From Pseudomonas canadensis (lineage in GTDB: Bacteria > Pseudomonadota > Gammaproteobacteria > Pseudomonadales > Pseudomonadaceae): a stretch of DNA of 64,000 nt. Where the stretch lies: contig NZ_KI628539.1 of assembly GCF_000503215.1 (NCBI RefSeq), positions 769,745 through 833,744 of the forward strand. The letters run 5' to 3'. This document shows positions 32,864 through 42,120 of this stretch, piece after piece. The notes below the pieces were generated by a model. The model searched no databases. It saw nothing but the letters and a program-made list of their open reading frames with translations, and was not told the origin of the DNA. The translations under genes and the position numbers were made by a program. Within the stretch, counting starts at the first letter, position 1. Each line of letters opens with the position of its first letter.

Positions 32864-34039
32864 ATGCGCCCACACCAGCACATCTTGGATTGGCTCAGCG
32901 ACGTTACCGGCGATTTGCACGCCGTGCGCCAGGACATTCACGCCCATCCTGAACTGGGCTTTGAAGAAAACCGCACCAGTGCCCTCGTCGCCAAATCCCT
33001 GAAAGACTGGGGCTATGAGGTGCACACCGGCATCGGCAAGACCGGCGTGGTGGGCGTGCTGCGCAATGGCAGCAGTTCGCGCACCCTGGGCATCCGTGCC
33101 GACATGGACGCCTTGCCCATCATCGAAAACACCGGCGCGTCCTACACCAGCCAACACGCCGGTTGCATGCACGCCTGTGGGCATGACGGCCACACCACGA
33201 TGTTGCTCGGCGCCGCGCGCTACCTGGCGGCCACGCGGCAAATTGATGGCACTTTGAACCTGATCTTCCAACCCGCCGAAGAGGGCCAGGGCGGCGCCGA
33301 AGCCATGCTGGCTGACGGTTTGCTGGAGCGTTTCCCCTGCGATGGCTTGTTTGGCATGCACAACATGCCGGGGCTGCCGGCGGGGCATCTGGGGTTGCGC
33401 GTTGGGCCAATGATGGCTTCGCAAGACTTGCTCACCGTGACCCTTGAAGGCGTTGGTGGTCACGGTTCCATGCCGCATCTGACGGTGGACCCGTTGGTGG
33501 CGGCGGCGAGCATGGTCATGGCGTTGCAGACAGTGGTGGCGCGCAATATCGACACCCAGGAAGCTGCCGTGGTCACCGTCGGTGCCCTGCAAGCGGGCCA
33601 GGCCGCCAACGTGATTCCCCAGCAGGCGCTGTTGCGTCTGAGCCTGCGCGCGCTCAATCCCAAGGTGCGTGAGCAGATGCTGGAGCGGGTGTTCGCCATT
33701 ATCCACACCCAGGCCGCCAGCTTTGGCTGCACGGTGCAGATCGAACACCGCCCGGCCTATCCGGTGCTGGTCAATCACGCCGAAGAAACCGAATTCGCCC
33801 GCCAGGTCGGCGTCGCCTTGCTCGGCGCCGACGCGGTGGACGGCAACACCCGTACGCTGATGGGCAGCGAAGACTTCGCCTGGATGCTGCAACGCTGCCC
33901 CGGCAGCTACCTGTTCATCGGCAACGGCGTGTCGCGGCCGATGGTGCATAACCCCGCCTATGACTTCAACGACGACATCCTGCTGACTGGCGCCGCCTAT
34001 TGGGGCGCGCTGGCCGAGAGCTGGCTCAAGCCTGCCTGA
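32864..34039 (+). CDS. M20-family metal-dependent amidohydrolase
   Basis: This 391-residue protein belongs to the hippurate/IAA-amino-acid hydrolase group: IHAHPELGFEE, GIRADMDALPI, MHACGHDGHTTMLLG (metal-binding Cys/His), IFQPAEEGQGGAEAML (catalytic and metal Glu) and MVHNPAYDFNDD (C-terminal His ligand). It should release an amine or amino acid from an N-acyl conjugate. The ATG at 32864 has GAGGAGA upstream. An MHS transporter and an amidase follow closely, suggesting uptake and two-step breakdown of an amide-linked nutrient. Confidence 0.9.
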   Translation: MRPHQHILDWLSDVTGDLHAVRQDIHAHPELGFEENRTSALVAKSLKDWGYEVHTGIGKTGVVGVLRNGSSSRTLGIRADMDALPIIENTGASYTSQHAGCMHACGHDGHTTMLLGAARYLAATRQIDGTLNLIFQPAEEGQGGAEAMLADGLLERFPCDGLFGMHNMPGLPAGHLGLRVGPMMASQDLLTVTLEGVGGHGSMPHLTVDPLVAAASMVMALQTVVARNIDTQEAAVVTVGALQAGQAANVIPQQALLRLSLRALNPKVREQMLERVFAIIHTQAASFGCTVQIEHRPAYPVLVNHAEETEFARQVGVALLGADAVDGNTRTLMGSEDFAWMLQRCPGSYLFIGNGVSRPMVHNPAYDFNDDILLTGAAYWGALAESWLKPA

Positions 34040-34098
34040 CGACCTTCTTTTTCTGCCGCTGGACCCTTTCCCTCGATCGGTTGAATGGAGTGTTCCTC

Positions 34099-35409
34099 AT
34101 GCAGACTGCAAAACCAGGTGTGTCCCGCACCCGCCAAGTGGTGGCGGCCGTGATCGGCAATGCGCTGGAATGGTATGACTTCATTGTCTACGGCTTTCTG
34201 GCGAGCATCATTGCCCGACAGTTTTTTCCTTCGGATGACGAGTACGCCTCGCTGTTGATGGCCTTGGCCACTTTCGGCGTGGGCTTTTTCATGCGGCCGG
34301 TGGGCGGCATCCTGCTGGGGATGTATTCCGACCGCAAAGGCCGCAAGGCCGCGATGCAGTTGATTATCCGGCTGATGACCGTGTCCATCGCGTTGATCGC
34401 CTTTGCGCCCAACTACGCCGCCATCGGCATGGGCGCGCCGTTGTTGATCGTGGTGGCGCGCATGCTTCAAGGGTTTGCCACCGGCGGTGAATACGCGAGT
34501 GCTACAGCGTTCCTGGTGGAAAGCGCGCCAGCCCATCGCAAGGGCTTATATGGCTCTTGGCAGTTGGTGGGGCAGTGCCTGGCGGTGTTTGGTGGCGCGG
34601 CGATGGTGGCTGCGGTCACGCACTTCTTTTCGCCGGACACCCTCGACCTGTGGGGCTGGCGTCTGCCGTTCGTGTTCGGTTTGCTGATTGGCCCGGTGGG
34701 CCTGTGGATTCGTCGGCACATGGAAGACCCGGAAGAATTCATCGAGGCACGCAAACAGGCGACCGGCCCGGCGCCGAGCCTGATGCAGGTGGTGCGCGAG
34801 CATCGGCGCAGCATCCTCGTCTCCATGGGCCTGGCCTGTGGCGCGACGGTGTCGTTCTATGTGGTGCTGGTGAACATGCCGACCTTCGCCCACAAAAGCC
34901 TTGGTCTGCCGCTGGACCAGGTGTTGATGGTGCAGATGTTCGCGGTGGCGCTGATGACCGTGGTGATTCCGCTGTCTGGTTTGCTGTCGGACCGCCTGGG
35001 ACGGCGGCCGGTGTTGATGGCGTTCACCCTGGCGTTTTTTGTGATGGTCTATCCGCTGTATGTTTGGGTCGCCGCCGCGCCGTCCATCGAGCGTCTACTG
35101 GTGATGCAAGTGATGCTGTGCACCGCCATCGGTGGGTTCTTCGGCCCGGCGCCGACCGCACTGGCCGAGCAGTTTCCCATCGAAGTTCGCTCGACCGGTG
35201 TATCGGTCGCCTATAACGTGGCGGTCATGGTGTTCGGCGGTTTTGCGCCGCTGATCGTCACTTGGCTGACCAAAGTGCTGGGCACGCCCGTCGCGCCCTC
35301 CTTTTATGTGTTGTTCGCTTGCGTGCTGACGCTGCTGGGCACCTACAGCATGCATGAGGCACCGCGGGCACAGAAACCGCTACCGTTTTCCAAAGAGGTG
35401 AAGCCTTGA
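34099..35409 (+). CDS. MFS transporter, MHS (metabolite:H+ symporter) family
   Basis: This 436-residue, 12-helix protein has GNALEWYDFIVYGFLASIIA in TM1, RPVGGILLGMYSDRKGRKAA in the TM2-3 loop and RMLQGFATGGEYASATAFLV in TM4, all MHS-family hallmarks shared with citrate/proline-betaine transporters. The ATG at 34099 has GGAG upstream; the earlier in-frame ATG overlaps the end of the amidohydrolase gene. It overlaps the amidase start by 4 bases, so it probably imports the amidase or amidohydrolase substrate. Confidence 0.88.
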   Translation: MQTAKPGVSRTRQVVAAVIGNALEWYDFIVYGFLASIIARQFFPSDDEYASLLMALATFGVGFFMRPVGGILLGMYSDRKGRKAAMQLIIRLMTVSIALIAFAPNYAAIGMGAPLLIVVARMLQGFATGGEYASATAFLVESAPAHRKGLYGSWQLVGQCLAVFGGAAMVAAVTHFFSPDTLDLWGWRLPFVFGLLIGPVGLWIRRHMEDPEEFIEARKQATGPAPSLMQVVREHRRSILVSMGLACGATVSFYVVLVNMPTFAHKSLGLPLDQVLMVQMFAVALMTVVIPLSGLLSDRLGRRPVLMAFTLAFFVMVYPLYVWVAAAPSIERLLVMQVMLCTAIGGFFGPAPTALAEQFPIEVRSTGVSVAYNVAVMVFGGFAPLIVTWLTKVLGTPVAPSFYVLFACVLTLLGTYSMHEAPRAQKPLPFSKEVKP

Positions 35410-36848
35410 GTATTGTTGATTGGGATGCCACCGAACTGTCGCGGGCGATCCACGCGCGGCAGGTGTCGTGCGAAGAGGTGATGCAGGCGTATCTGGCGCA
35501 GATCCAGCGCTTCAATCCGAGCGTGAATGCGCTGGTGTCGCTGCGCGACGCTGATGACGTGTTGGCCGAGGCGCGGGTACGTGATCGCGAGTTGGACCAA
35601 GGCCAGTCGCGCGGCTGGATGCACGGTATGCCCCAGGCGATCAAGGACCTCGCTGCTACCCGAGGCTTGCGCACCACCTTGGGCTCTCCGCTGTTCGCCG
35701 AGCACGTGCCCAGCGAAGACGCCATCAGCGTGGCGCGCGTGCGGGGCAGTGGCGCGATCATCATCGGCAAGAGCAACGTGCCGGAGTTCGGCCTCGGTTC
35801 GCAGACCTACAACACGCTGTTCGGCACCACCGGCAATGCTTACGACTCCAGCCTCGTCGCGGGCGGCAGCAGCGGCGGGGCGGCGGTGGCCCTGGCACTG
35901 CGCATGCTGCCGGTGGCTGACGGCAGCGACATGATGGGTTCGCTGCGCAACCCGGCGGCGTTCAACAACGTGTTTGGCTTGCGCCCGTCCCAAGGCCGAG
36001 TGCCTTACGGACCGACCCCGGAACTGTTCGTGCAGCAACTGGGCACCGAAGGCCCGATGGGCCGCAGCGTGACGGATGTGGCGCGGCTGTTGAGCATCCA
36101 GGCGGGTTACGACCCGCGAGTGCCGTTGTCGTCCAAGGAGGACCCGGCGATGTTCGGCCAGCCCTTGCAGCGTGACTTCAAGGGGGCGCGCCTGGGCTGG
36201 CTGGGGGATTACAACGGCTATCTACCGATGGACGACGGCGTGCTGAGCCTGTGCGAATCGGCCCTCGGCGATTTCACTGCATTGGGCTGCACGGTGGAAA
36301 GCTGCCAGCCGGACTTTTCCATGGCGCGGCTGTGGCGCAGTTGGCTGGTGCATCGCCACTGGCTGGTGCACGGCAACCTCGGTGCGGCCTACGCCAACCC
36401 GCAGAAACGCGCACTGCTCAAGCCCGAAGCGCAATGGGAAGTGGAGGGTGGCCTGGGGTTGACGGCCCAGCAGGTGTACCAGGCATCGCTGGATCGCAGC
36501 GAGTGGTATCGCGCCCTCGCCAAGCTGTTCGAACGTTACGATTTTCTGCTTCTGCCCACCGCCCAAGTGTTCCCTTTCGATGCACAGCAGCCCTGGCCGC
36601 GCCTCGTTGGCGGGCGTGAAATGGACACCTACCACCGCTGGATGGAAGGGGTCATCGGCCCGACCCTGGCCGGGCTGCCGAGCATGAGCGTGCCGGTGGG
36701 CTTTAACCCCCAGGGCCTGCCCATGGGCGTGCAGATCATCGGCCCGGCCCAGGCGGATCGGGCGGTGCTGCAATTGGCCTATGCTCATGAACAGCTGACG
36801 CAATGGGTGCAGCGTCGGCCGCCGACGTGCCTGGCATCGACGGGGTGA
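35406..36848 (+). CDS. Amidase signature-family hydrolase
   Basis: This 480-residue amidase has the Ser-cisSer-Lys triad: K80 (QAIKDLAATRG), S155 (VAGGSSGGAAVAL) and S179 (DMMGSLRNPAAF). The DGSDMMGSLRNPA form, with Met residues before the nucleophile, differs from the common DGGGSIRIPA. It starts at TTG 35406, overlapping the transporter TGA (TTGA), with AGAGGTG correctly placed upstream. With the M20 hydrolase and transporter it forms an amide-catabolism operon. The physiological substrate is unknown. Confidence 0.9.
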   Translation: MSIVDWDATELSRAIHARQVSCEEVMQAYLAQIQRFNPSVNALVSLRDADDVLAEARVRDRELDQGQSRGWMHGMPQAIKDLAATRGLRTTLGSPLFAEHVPSEDAISVARVRGSGAIIIGKSNVPEFGLGSQTYNTLFGTTGNAYDSSLVAGGSSGGAAVALALRMLPVADGSDMMGSLRNPAAFNNVFGLRPSQGRVPYGPTPELFVQQLGTEGPMGRSVTDVARLLSIQAGYDPRVPLSSKEDPAMFGQPLQRDFKGARLGWLGDYNGYLPMDDGVLSLCESALGDFTALGCTVESCQPDFSMARLWRSWLVHRHWLVHGNLGAAYANPQKRALLKPEAQWEVEGGLGLTAQQVYQASLDRSEWYRALAKLFERYDFLLLPTAQVFPFDAQQPWPRLVGGREMDTYHRWMEGVIGPTLAGLPSMSVPVGFNPQGLPMGVQIIGPAQADRAVLQLAYAHEQLTQWVQRRPPTCLASTG

Positions 36849-36912
36849 GCGGCGACCGGGCCTGTATCTTGCTGTGAACAATGATCATCCACCGGCAACA
36901 GGGAGATCGAAC

Positions 36913-37671
36913 ATGGAGACAGGCACCGTACGCTCGGTCGAGCGCGCACTGGCAATCGTCGAGTTGCTGGGCGCGCACCAGGCCCTGGGGCTGGAGGAGT
37001 TGCACTACCTCACACGCCTGCCCAAGGCCACGGTGTCGCGCATGTTGCTGACGTTGCAGGAGCAGGGCTGGGTCTATCGCGGCTTGAGCGATCGTCGTTA
37101 CCGCCTGCGCGCTCAACGTCTGTTCGGCGACACCCAGCAACGCTTCAAACGCCAAGTCGTGGAAAGCGCGGCGCCGTGGTTGCTGGAGCTCAGCGAACGC
37201 ACCGGGCTGGTGGTGGATTTGTCCTGCTTTGATGGCGAGCGCCTGGAAGTCATGGAGAGCGCGATCCCCAGCGTGTTGCGCAAGCTTTATCCGAACAATT
37301 GCCAGATCGTCGGCCAGCACGCCAGCCTGTTTCATTCCGCGATGGGCAAGGCCTGCCTCACCCAATTGCCGGCCGAAGAGGTGCAACGGTTGGCGGGTCG
37401 CGACCATGTGGCGGCGGACGAGCAATACCAGGCCTGCGAGCAAACCCAGCACCAGGGCTTCGGCCAGCGCACCGAGGGTTATTGGGAGTATCCGGTGCGT
37501 TTGCCGTTTCTGATTCGCGCCGTCGCCCTGCCGGTGCGCGTCAATGGTCGTCTGGTTGGGAGCATGGCGCTGCATTGGCCGATGCATCAGGCGCCAGTGG
37601 AGCGGGTGTTGAACCTGCACATGGCCAGCCTGGAAGAGACGGTGCGCGAAGTGCAGCGCGCATTGGCGTAA
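36913..37671 (+). CDS. IclR-family transcriptional regulator
   Basis: This 252-residue regulator has the N-terminal winged helix at about 5-65 (VRSVERALAIVELLGAHQAL, LPKATVSRMLLTLQEQG) and the IclR effector domain (HASLFHSAMGKACLTQLPAE, RAVALPVRVNGRLVG). The ATG at 36913 follows GGGAGA. It lies 64 bases after the amidase on the same strand and is the probable local regulator of the M20-MHS-amidase operon. Confidence 0.9.
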   Translation: METGTVRSVERALAIVELLGAHQALGLEELHYLTRLPKATVSRMLLTLQEQGWVYRGLSDRRYRLRAQRLFGDTQQRFKRQVVESAAPWLLELSERTGLVVDLSCFDGERLEVMESAIPSVLRKLYPNNCQIVGQHASLFHSAMGKACLTQLPAEEVQRLAGRDHVAADEQYQACEQTQHQGFGQRTEGYWEYPVRLPFLIRAVALPVRVNGRLVGSMALHWPMHQAPVERVLNLHMASLEETVREVQRALA

Positions 37672-37723
37672 CCCTCGCGATCCGGTTAAGGTTCGTTCAG
37701 GTTTTTCGCCCCACGAGTCTTCA

Positions 37724-38314
37724 ATGTTCAACGCTTCTGTGATCAAACCCCTGGCCTTCGCCCTGTTGGCCGCCGCTGCCGTGCCTGCCCATGCCGACTG
37801 GTATCTGGATAACGAATCGTCGCGTCTGTCGTTCGTCACCACCAAGAACACCGAAATCGCCGAAGTGCAGCGCTTCCTGGTGTTGCACGGCAAGGTCGAC
37901 AGCCAGGGCGCGGCGCAACTGGAGGTGGAGCTGGAGTCCGTCAACAGCGGCATCCCGCTGCGTGACGAGCGCATGCGCAACCAGTTGTTCGAGATCAAGA
38001 CCTTTCCCGATGCGCTGATCAACGCGCAGATCAACCTGCAGCCGATCAATGATTTGGCTCCCGGCGCACAATTGGAGTTGCGCCTGCCATTGTCCGTGAC
38101 CCTGCACGGCAAAACCCAAACCTACAGCGCCGAGTTGTTGGCCACGCGGTTGGACGACCGACGCTTCCAGGTAGTGACTCTGGAACCGCTGGTGATGCAT
38201 GCCGAGGACTTTGACCTGGCGCCGGGTGTGGCGGCGTTGCGCAAAGCGGCGGGGCTCAAGTCGATCAGTCTGTCAGTGCCGGTGGGTGCGGTGCTGATCT
38301 TCACGGCGCGCTGA
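37724..38314 (+). CDS. YceI-family exported lipid-binding-like protein
   Basis: This 196-residue protein has a signal peptide (PLAFALLAAAAVPAHAD) and a lipocalin-like YceI domain: WYLDNESSRLSFVTTKNTEI, then VELESVNSGIPLRDERMRN, which is the family core motif. YceI proteins bind isoprenoid or fatty-acid-like ligands in the periplasm. It ends one base before a ClsB-like phospholipase D gene on the same strand, suggesting joint expression and perhaps a shared membrane-lipid role. Confidence 0.85.
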   Translation: MFNASVIKPLAFALLAAAAVPAHADWYLDNESSRLSFVTTKNTEIAEVQRFLVLHGKVDSQGAAQLEVELESVNSGIPLRDERMRNQLFEIKTFPDALINAQINLQPINDLAPGAQLELRLPLSVTLHGKTQTYSAELLATRLDDRRFQVVTLEPLVMHAEDFDLAPGVAALRKAAGLKSISLSVPVGAVLIFTAR

Positions 38315-38315
38315 T

Positions 38316-39473
38316 ATGAGCGGCGCGGTGTTCCCCTGGCGCAGCGCCAACCGTTTCGAATTGCTGATCGACGGGCCGAATTTCTTCCCGCAGATGCTGG
38401 TGGGCATTGCTCGCGCCGAGCGGCAAGTCGAGCTGGAGTTGTACCTGGTGGAAGCCGGCGCCTGCGCCGAAGCCATGGTGCAGGCGCTGGTGCTCGCCGC
38501 CGAACGCGGCGTGCAGGTGCGCTGCCTGTTCGATGATTACGGCAGCCTGGCGTTTACCCTCGGGCTGCGCAAACGCCTGACCGACGCTGGTGTGCAACTG
38601 CGTTTCTACAATCGCCTGAGCTGGCGCCGCTGGATGCGTAACCTGTACCGCGACCATCGCAAACTGTTGTTAATCGACCAGAATGTCGCCTTCGTCGGCG
38701 GCACCGGCGTGACCGATGAATTCTGGACGCCGGGCAATGACAGTGCCGACTGGCATGAAGTCATGGTGCAGATCAGCGGCCCGTTGGTGCAGGATTGGCA
38801 GGCACTGTTTGACCGCCAATGGCACGCCAACAACGCGCGCCGCGCATGGAAACCTGCCACCCACTTCGGTTTACCGCGTTTGCCCAGGATGCCCGCCACC
38901 GGGCCGGGGCTTGGCCGTGTCGCCTATGCCGACGCCCGTCAACACCGCGATATCCTGCAATCGCTGATCCGTGCCCTGAACAGCGGCCAGCAACGTATTT
39001 GGTTAGCCACGCCGTATTTCCTGCCGACCTGGGGCGTACGCCGTGCCTTGCGCCGTGCAGCGGGGCGCGGGGTGGATGTGCGCTTGCTGCTCACCGGCCC
39101 GCGCACCGATCACCCGTCCGTGCGTTACGCCGGGCACCGTTATTACCCGCGCTTGCTGCGCGCGGGTGTGCAGATCTTTGAATACCAGCCGTGCTTCCTG
39201 CACCTGAAAATGGTGCTGGTGGATGACTGGGTAAGTATTGGGTCGTGTAATTTCGACCACTGGAATTTGCGCTTCAACCTGGAAGCCAACCTGGAAGCGC
39301 TGGACCCTGAATTGACGCGGGCGGTGGTGGGCAGTTTCGAGCGGGATTTCGAGAAGAGCCAGGCAGTGAGCCTGGAGGCGTGGAAGTCGCGGCCGTTGTG
39401 GCGGCGGGTGAAGCAGCGGGTGTGGGGGTGGATTGATCGGTTGGTGGTGAATTTGCTGGATAGACGCGGCTAG
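38316..39473 (+). CDS. Phospholipase D-family protein, ClsB-like cardiolipin synthase
   Basis: This 385-residue protein has two HKD motifs: YRDHRKLLLIDQNVAFVGG (about residue 110) and FLHLKMVLVDDWVSIGSCNF (about residue 290). FELLIDGPNFFPQMLVGIA is the usual N-terminus of ClsB-type enzymes, and there are no N-terminal transmembrane helices, which argues against ClsA. It would join phosphatidylglycerol or another lipid alcohol to make cardiolipin. It directly follows the YceI gene. Confidence 0.87.
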   Translation: MSGAVFPWRSANRFELLIDGPNFFPQMLVGIARAERQVELELYLVEAGACAEAMVQALVLAAERGVQVRCLFDDYGSLAFTLGLRKRLTDAGVQLRFYNRLSWRRWMRNLYRDHRKLLLIDQNVAFVGGTGVTDEFWTPGNDSADWHEVMVQISGPLVQDWQALFDRQWHANNARRAWKPATHFGLPRLPRMPATGPGLGRVAYADARQHRDILQSLIRALNSGQQRIWLATPYFLPTWGVRRALRRAAGRGVDVRLLLTGPRTDHPSVRYAGHRYYPRLLRAGVQIFEYQPCFLHLKMVLVDDWVSIGSCNFDHWNLRFNLEANLEALDPELTRAVVGSFERDFEKSQAVSLEAWKSRPLWRRVKQRVWGWIDRLVVNLLDRRG

Positions 39474-39491
39474 TCAAGTCAACTCGATCTA

Positions 39492-39589
39492 AATGTGGGA
39501 GCAGGCTTGCTCGCGAAGGCGCAGTGTCAGCCACTGAATAGTTGACTGATCTACCGCTTTCGCGAGCAAGCCCGCACCCACATTTTTTT
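39492..39589. repeat. REPIN with terminal T-run between convergent genes
   Basis: AATGTGGGAGCAGGCTTGCT on the left and AGCAAGCCCGCACCCACATT on the right are near-perfect inverted arms, followed by a run of seven Ts. It separates the convergent clsB-like and bglX genes and probably acts as a terminator. Confidence 0.88.
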
Positions 39590-39603
39590 GACCGCGTCAG
39601 GCG

Positions 39604-41895
39604 TTACAGCAACTCGAACGTCTGCTGCTGCACATCCTGGGAATCCAACCCGATCTGTACATTGAACTCACCCGGTTCCGCCGCGAACTTGAGCTGAGTG
39701 TTGTAGAACTTCAAGTCTTCCTCGGTGATGGTGAAGTGCAATGTGCGCTCTTCACCCGCCTTGAGCATGACCTTCTGGAAGTTCTTCAGCTCCTTGATCG
39801 GGCGGATCATCGAGCCAGCCACGTCCTGGATATACAACTGCACCACGGTTTCGCCGTCCACCTTGCCGGTGTTGGTCACGGTGACACTGGCGTCAAGCTT
39901 GCCGGTCTTGTTCAGTGTGGTGGACGACAGCGCCATGTCCGACAGGCCGAACGTGGTGTAGCTCAAGCCGTAGCCAAACGGGAACAGGGGGCCGGTGGTG
40001 TCATCGAAGTACTGCGAGGTGTAGTTGCCCGGCTTGCCCGGGGTGAACGGCCGGCCGATGGTCAGGTGGTTGTAGTAGGTCGGAATCTGCCCCACCGAGC
40101 GTGGGAAGGTGATCGGCAGCTTGCCCGACGGGTTGTAGTCACCAAACAGCACGTCGGCAATCGCGTTGCCGCCTTCGGTGCCGGCGAACCAGGTTTCCAG
40201 GATCGCGTCGGCTTGCTGGTTCTCTTCGAGAATCGACAGGGGACGACCGTTCATCAGCACCAGTACCAGCGGCTTGCCGGTGGCCTTCAGGGCCTTGATC
40301 AGGTCGCGCTGGCTTTGCGGGATGTTCAGGTCGGTGCGGCTGGAGGATTCGTGGGACATGCCACGGGATTCGCCCACGGCAGCGACTACGACATCGGCAT
40401 CCTTGGCGGCTTTGACGGCCTCGTCGATCATCACTTGGGCTGGGCGGGTGTCATCCACCACTTCCGGGGCATCGAAGTTGAGGAAGTTCAGGTAGTCGAC
40501 CACGGCCTTGTCGTTGGTGATGTTGGCGCCACGGGCATAGATGATCTTGCCTTTTTCGCCGATCACGGCGTTCAAGCCGTCGAGCAGGGTTACCGATTGT
40601 TCCGGTTTACCGGCGGCGGCCCAACTGCCCATCATGTCGATCGGTGCTTTAGCCAGCGGGCCGACCAGGGCGATGGTCGCGGATTTTTTCAGCGGCAGGG
40701 TGTTGTTCTGGTTTTTCAGCAAGACCAGGCTGCGACGTGCAATATCACGGGCTTCGGCGCGATGCAGGCGGCTTTCGGCGTAGGTGTCGGCCGGGTCATC
40801 CTCGGCCTTGCCGATGCGCAGGTACGGGTCCTTGAACAGGCCCATGTCGTACTTGGCGCCGAGCACTTCGCGCACGGCGTTGTCGATGTCGCTCTGCTCG
40901 ATCTCGCCGGACTTGAGCAGCCCCGGCAGCTCCTTGCCGTAGAGCGAGTCGTTCATGCTCATGTCGATGCCGGCCTTGATTGCCAGCTTGGCGGCTTCAC
41001 GCCCGTCCTTGGCCACGCCGTGCTTGATCAGCTCGAAGATCGCGCCATGGTCGCTGACGGCCAGGCCCTTGAAGCCCCAGTCCTTGCGCAGCAGGTCGTT
41101 CATCAGCCAGGTGTTGGCGGTGGCGGGCACGCCGTTGATCGAGTTCAACGCCACCATCACGCCGCCGGAACCGGCCTTGATGGCCGCGTGGTAAGGCGGC
41201 AGGTAGTCCTGGTACATCTTGACCGGGCTCATGTCGACCACGTTGTAGTCGCGGCCGCCTTCCACCGCGCCATACAGGGCGAAGTGCTTGACGCTGGCCA
41301 TGATGCTGTCGGCATTCGCGGCGCTGACACCCTGGAACGCCTTGACCATCACTTCGGCAATGCGCGAGACCAGGTAGGTGTCTTCACCGAAGCCTTCGGA
41401 GGTGCGGCCCCAGCGCGGGTCGCGGGAGATGTCGACCATTGGCGCAAAGGTGATGTCGAGGCTGTCGGCGGCGGCTTCCTGGGCGGCGATGCGCCCGGAA
41501 CGGCCGATGGCGTCCATGTCCCAGCTGGACGCCAGGGCCAGGCTGATCGGGAAAATCGTGCGGTGGCCGTGGATCACGTCGTAGGCGAAGAACATCGGGA
41601 TCTTCAGGCGGCTGCGCATGGCCGCGTCCTGCATCGGACGGTTTTCCGGGCGGGTGATGGAGTTGAACGTGCCACCGATGCGGCCGGCGGCGATTTCCTT
41701 GCGGATCAGCTCGCGGGGCATCTCGGGGCCGATGCTGATCAGGCGCAATTGGCCGATCTTTTCATCCAGGGTCATCTGCTTGAGCAGGTCGCTGACAAAG
41801 GCGTCCTTGTCTTTAAGCGCAGCAGGCTTTGTTTCTGCCCATACGGGGTGACTGGCCAGAGTGGCAACAAGGCCGAGCAAACACAGCTTTTTCAT
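39604..41895 (-). CDS. bglX: Periplasmic beta-glucosidase, GH3 family
   Basis: This 763-residue exported enzyme hydrolyses beta-glucosides. It has a signal peptide (KKLCLLGLVATLASHPVWAE), a GH3 N-terminal TIM barrel (DVIHGHRTIFPISLALASSW; MASVKHFALYGAVEGGRDYN) with nucleophile Asp in GLAVSDHGAIFELIKHG (about residue 285), a second alpha/beta domain and a C-terminal fibronectin-like domain. The length matches E. coli BglX (765). The ATG at 41895 follows AAGGATATTC; an ATG seven codons earlier has no such site. Confidence 0.94.
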   Translation of the reverse strand: MKKLCLLGLVATLASHPVWAETKPAALKDKDAFVSDLLKQMTLDEKIGQLRLISIGPEMPRELIRKEIAAGRIGGTFNSITRPENRPMQDAAMRSRLKIPMFFAYDVIHGHRTIFPISLALASSWDMDAIGRSGRIAAQEAAADSLDITFAPMVDISRDPRWGRTSEGFGEDTYLVSRIAEVMVKAFQGVSAANADSIMASVKHFALYGAVEGGRDYNVVDMSPVKMYQDYLPPYHAAIKAGSGGVMVALNSINGVPATANTWLMNDLLRKDWGFKGLAVSDHGAIFELIKHGVAKDGREAAKLAIKAGIDMSMNDSLYGKELPGLLKSGEIEQSDIDNAVREVLGAKYDMGLFKDPYLRIGKAEDDPADTYAESRLHRAEARDIARRSLVLLKNQNNTLPLKKSATIALVGPLAKAPIDMMGSWAAAGKPEQSVTLLDGLNAVIGEKGKIIYARGANITNDKAVVDYLNFLNFDAPEVVDDTRPAQVMIDEAVKAAKDADVVVAAVGESRGMSHESSSRTDLNIPQSQRDLIKALKATGKPLVLVLMNGRPLSILEENQQADAILETWFAGTEGGNAIADVLFGDYNPSGKLPITFPRSVGQIPTYYNHLTIGRPFTPGKPGNYTSQYFDDTTGPLFPFGYGLSYTTFGLSDMALSSTTLNKTGKLDASVTVTNTGKVDGETVVQLYIQDVAGSMIRPIKELKNFQKVMLKAGEERTLHFTITEEDLKFYNTQLKFAAEPGEFNVQIGLDSQDVQQQTFELL

Positions 41896-42120
41896 GAATA
41901 TCCTTTTTCGGCTCACTGCACAGCGAAAATGCGCTGATCTGCCAAAATGTGGGGAACATATGTTGTTGTTCGAGTGTTATTGCAGAAAATGCACCACACT
42001 TCTGAACTCTTATTTGTGCTGGGCATCTTTTTAGCTGATTGATCTGATGCAATCCAGTCGCGGCAGCGGATTATGCCTTACCGTTGCCACATTCCACCAA
42101 GGTTCGCCAGGAGAAACACC

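Noticed and set aside
39736..41937. Long plus-strand open frame antisense to bglX
   Set aside because: It has no recognisable domain, and the GH3 enzyme on the other strand has full motifs and a signal peptide.
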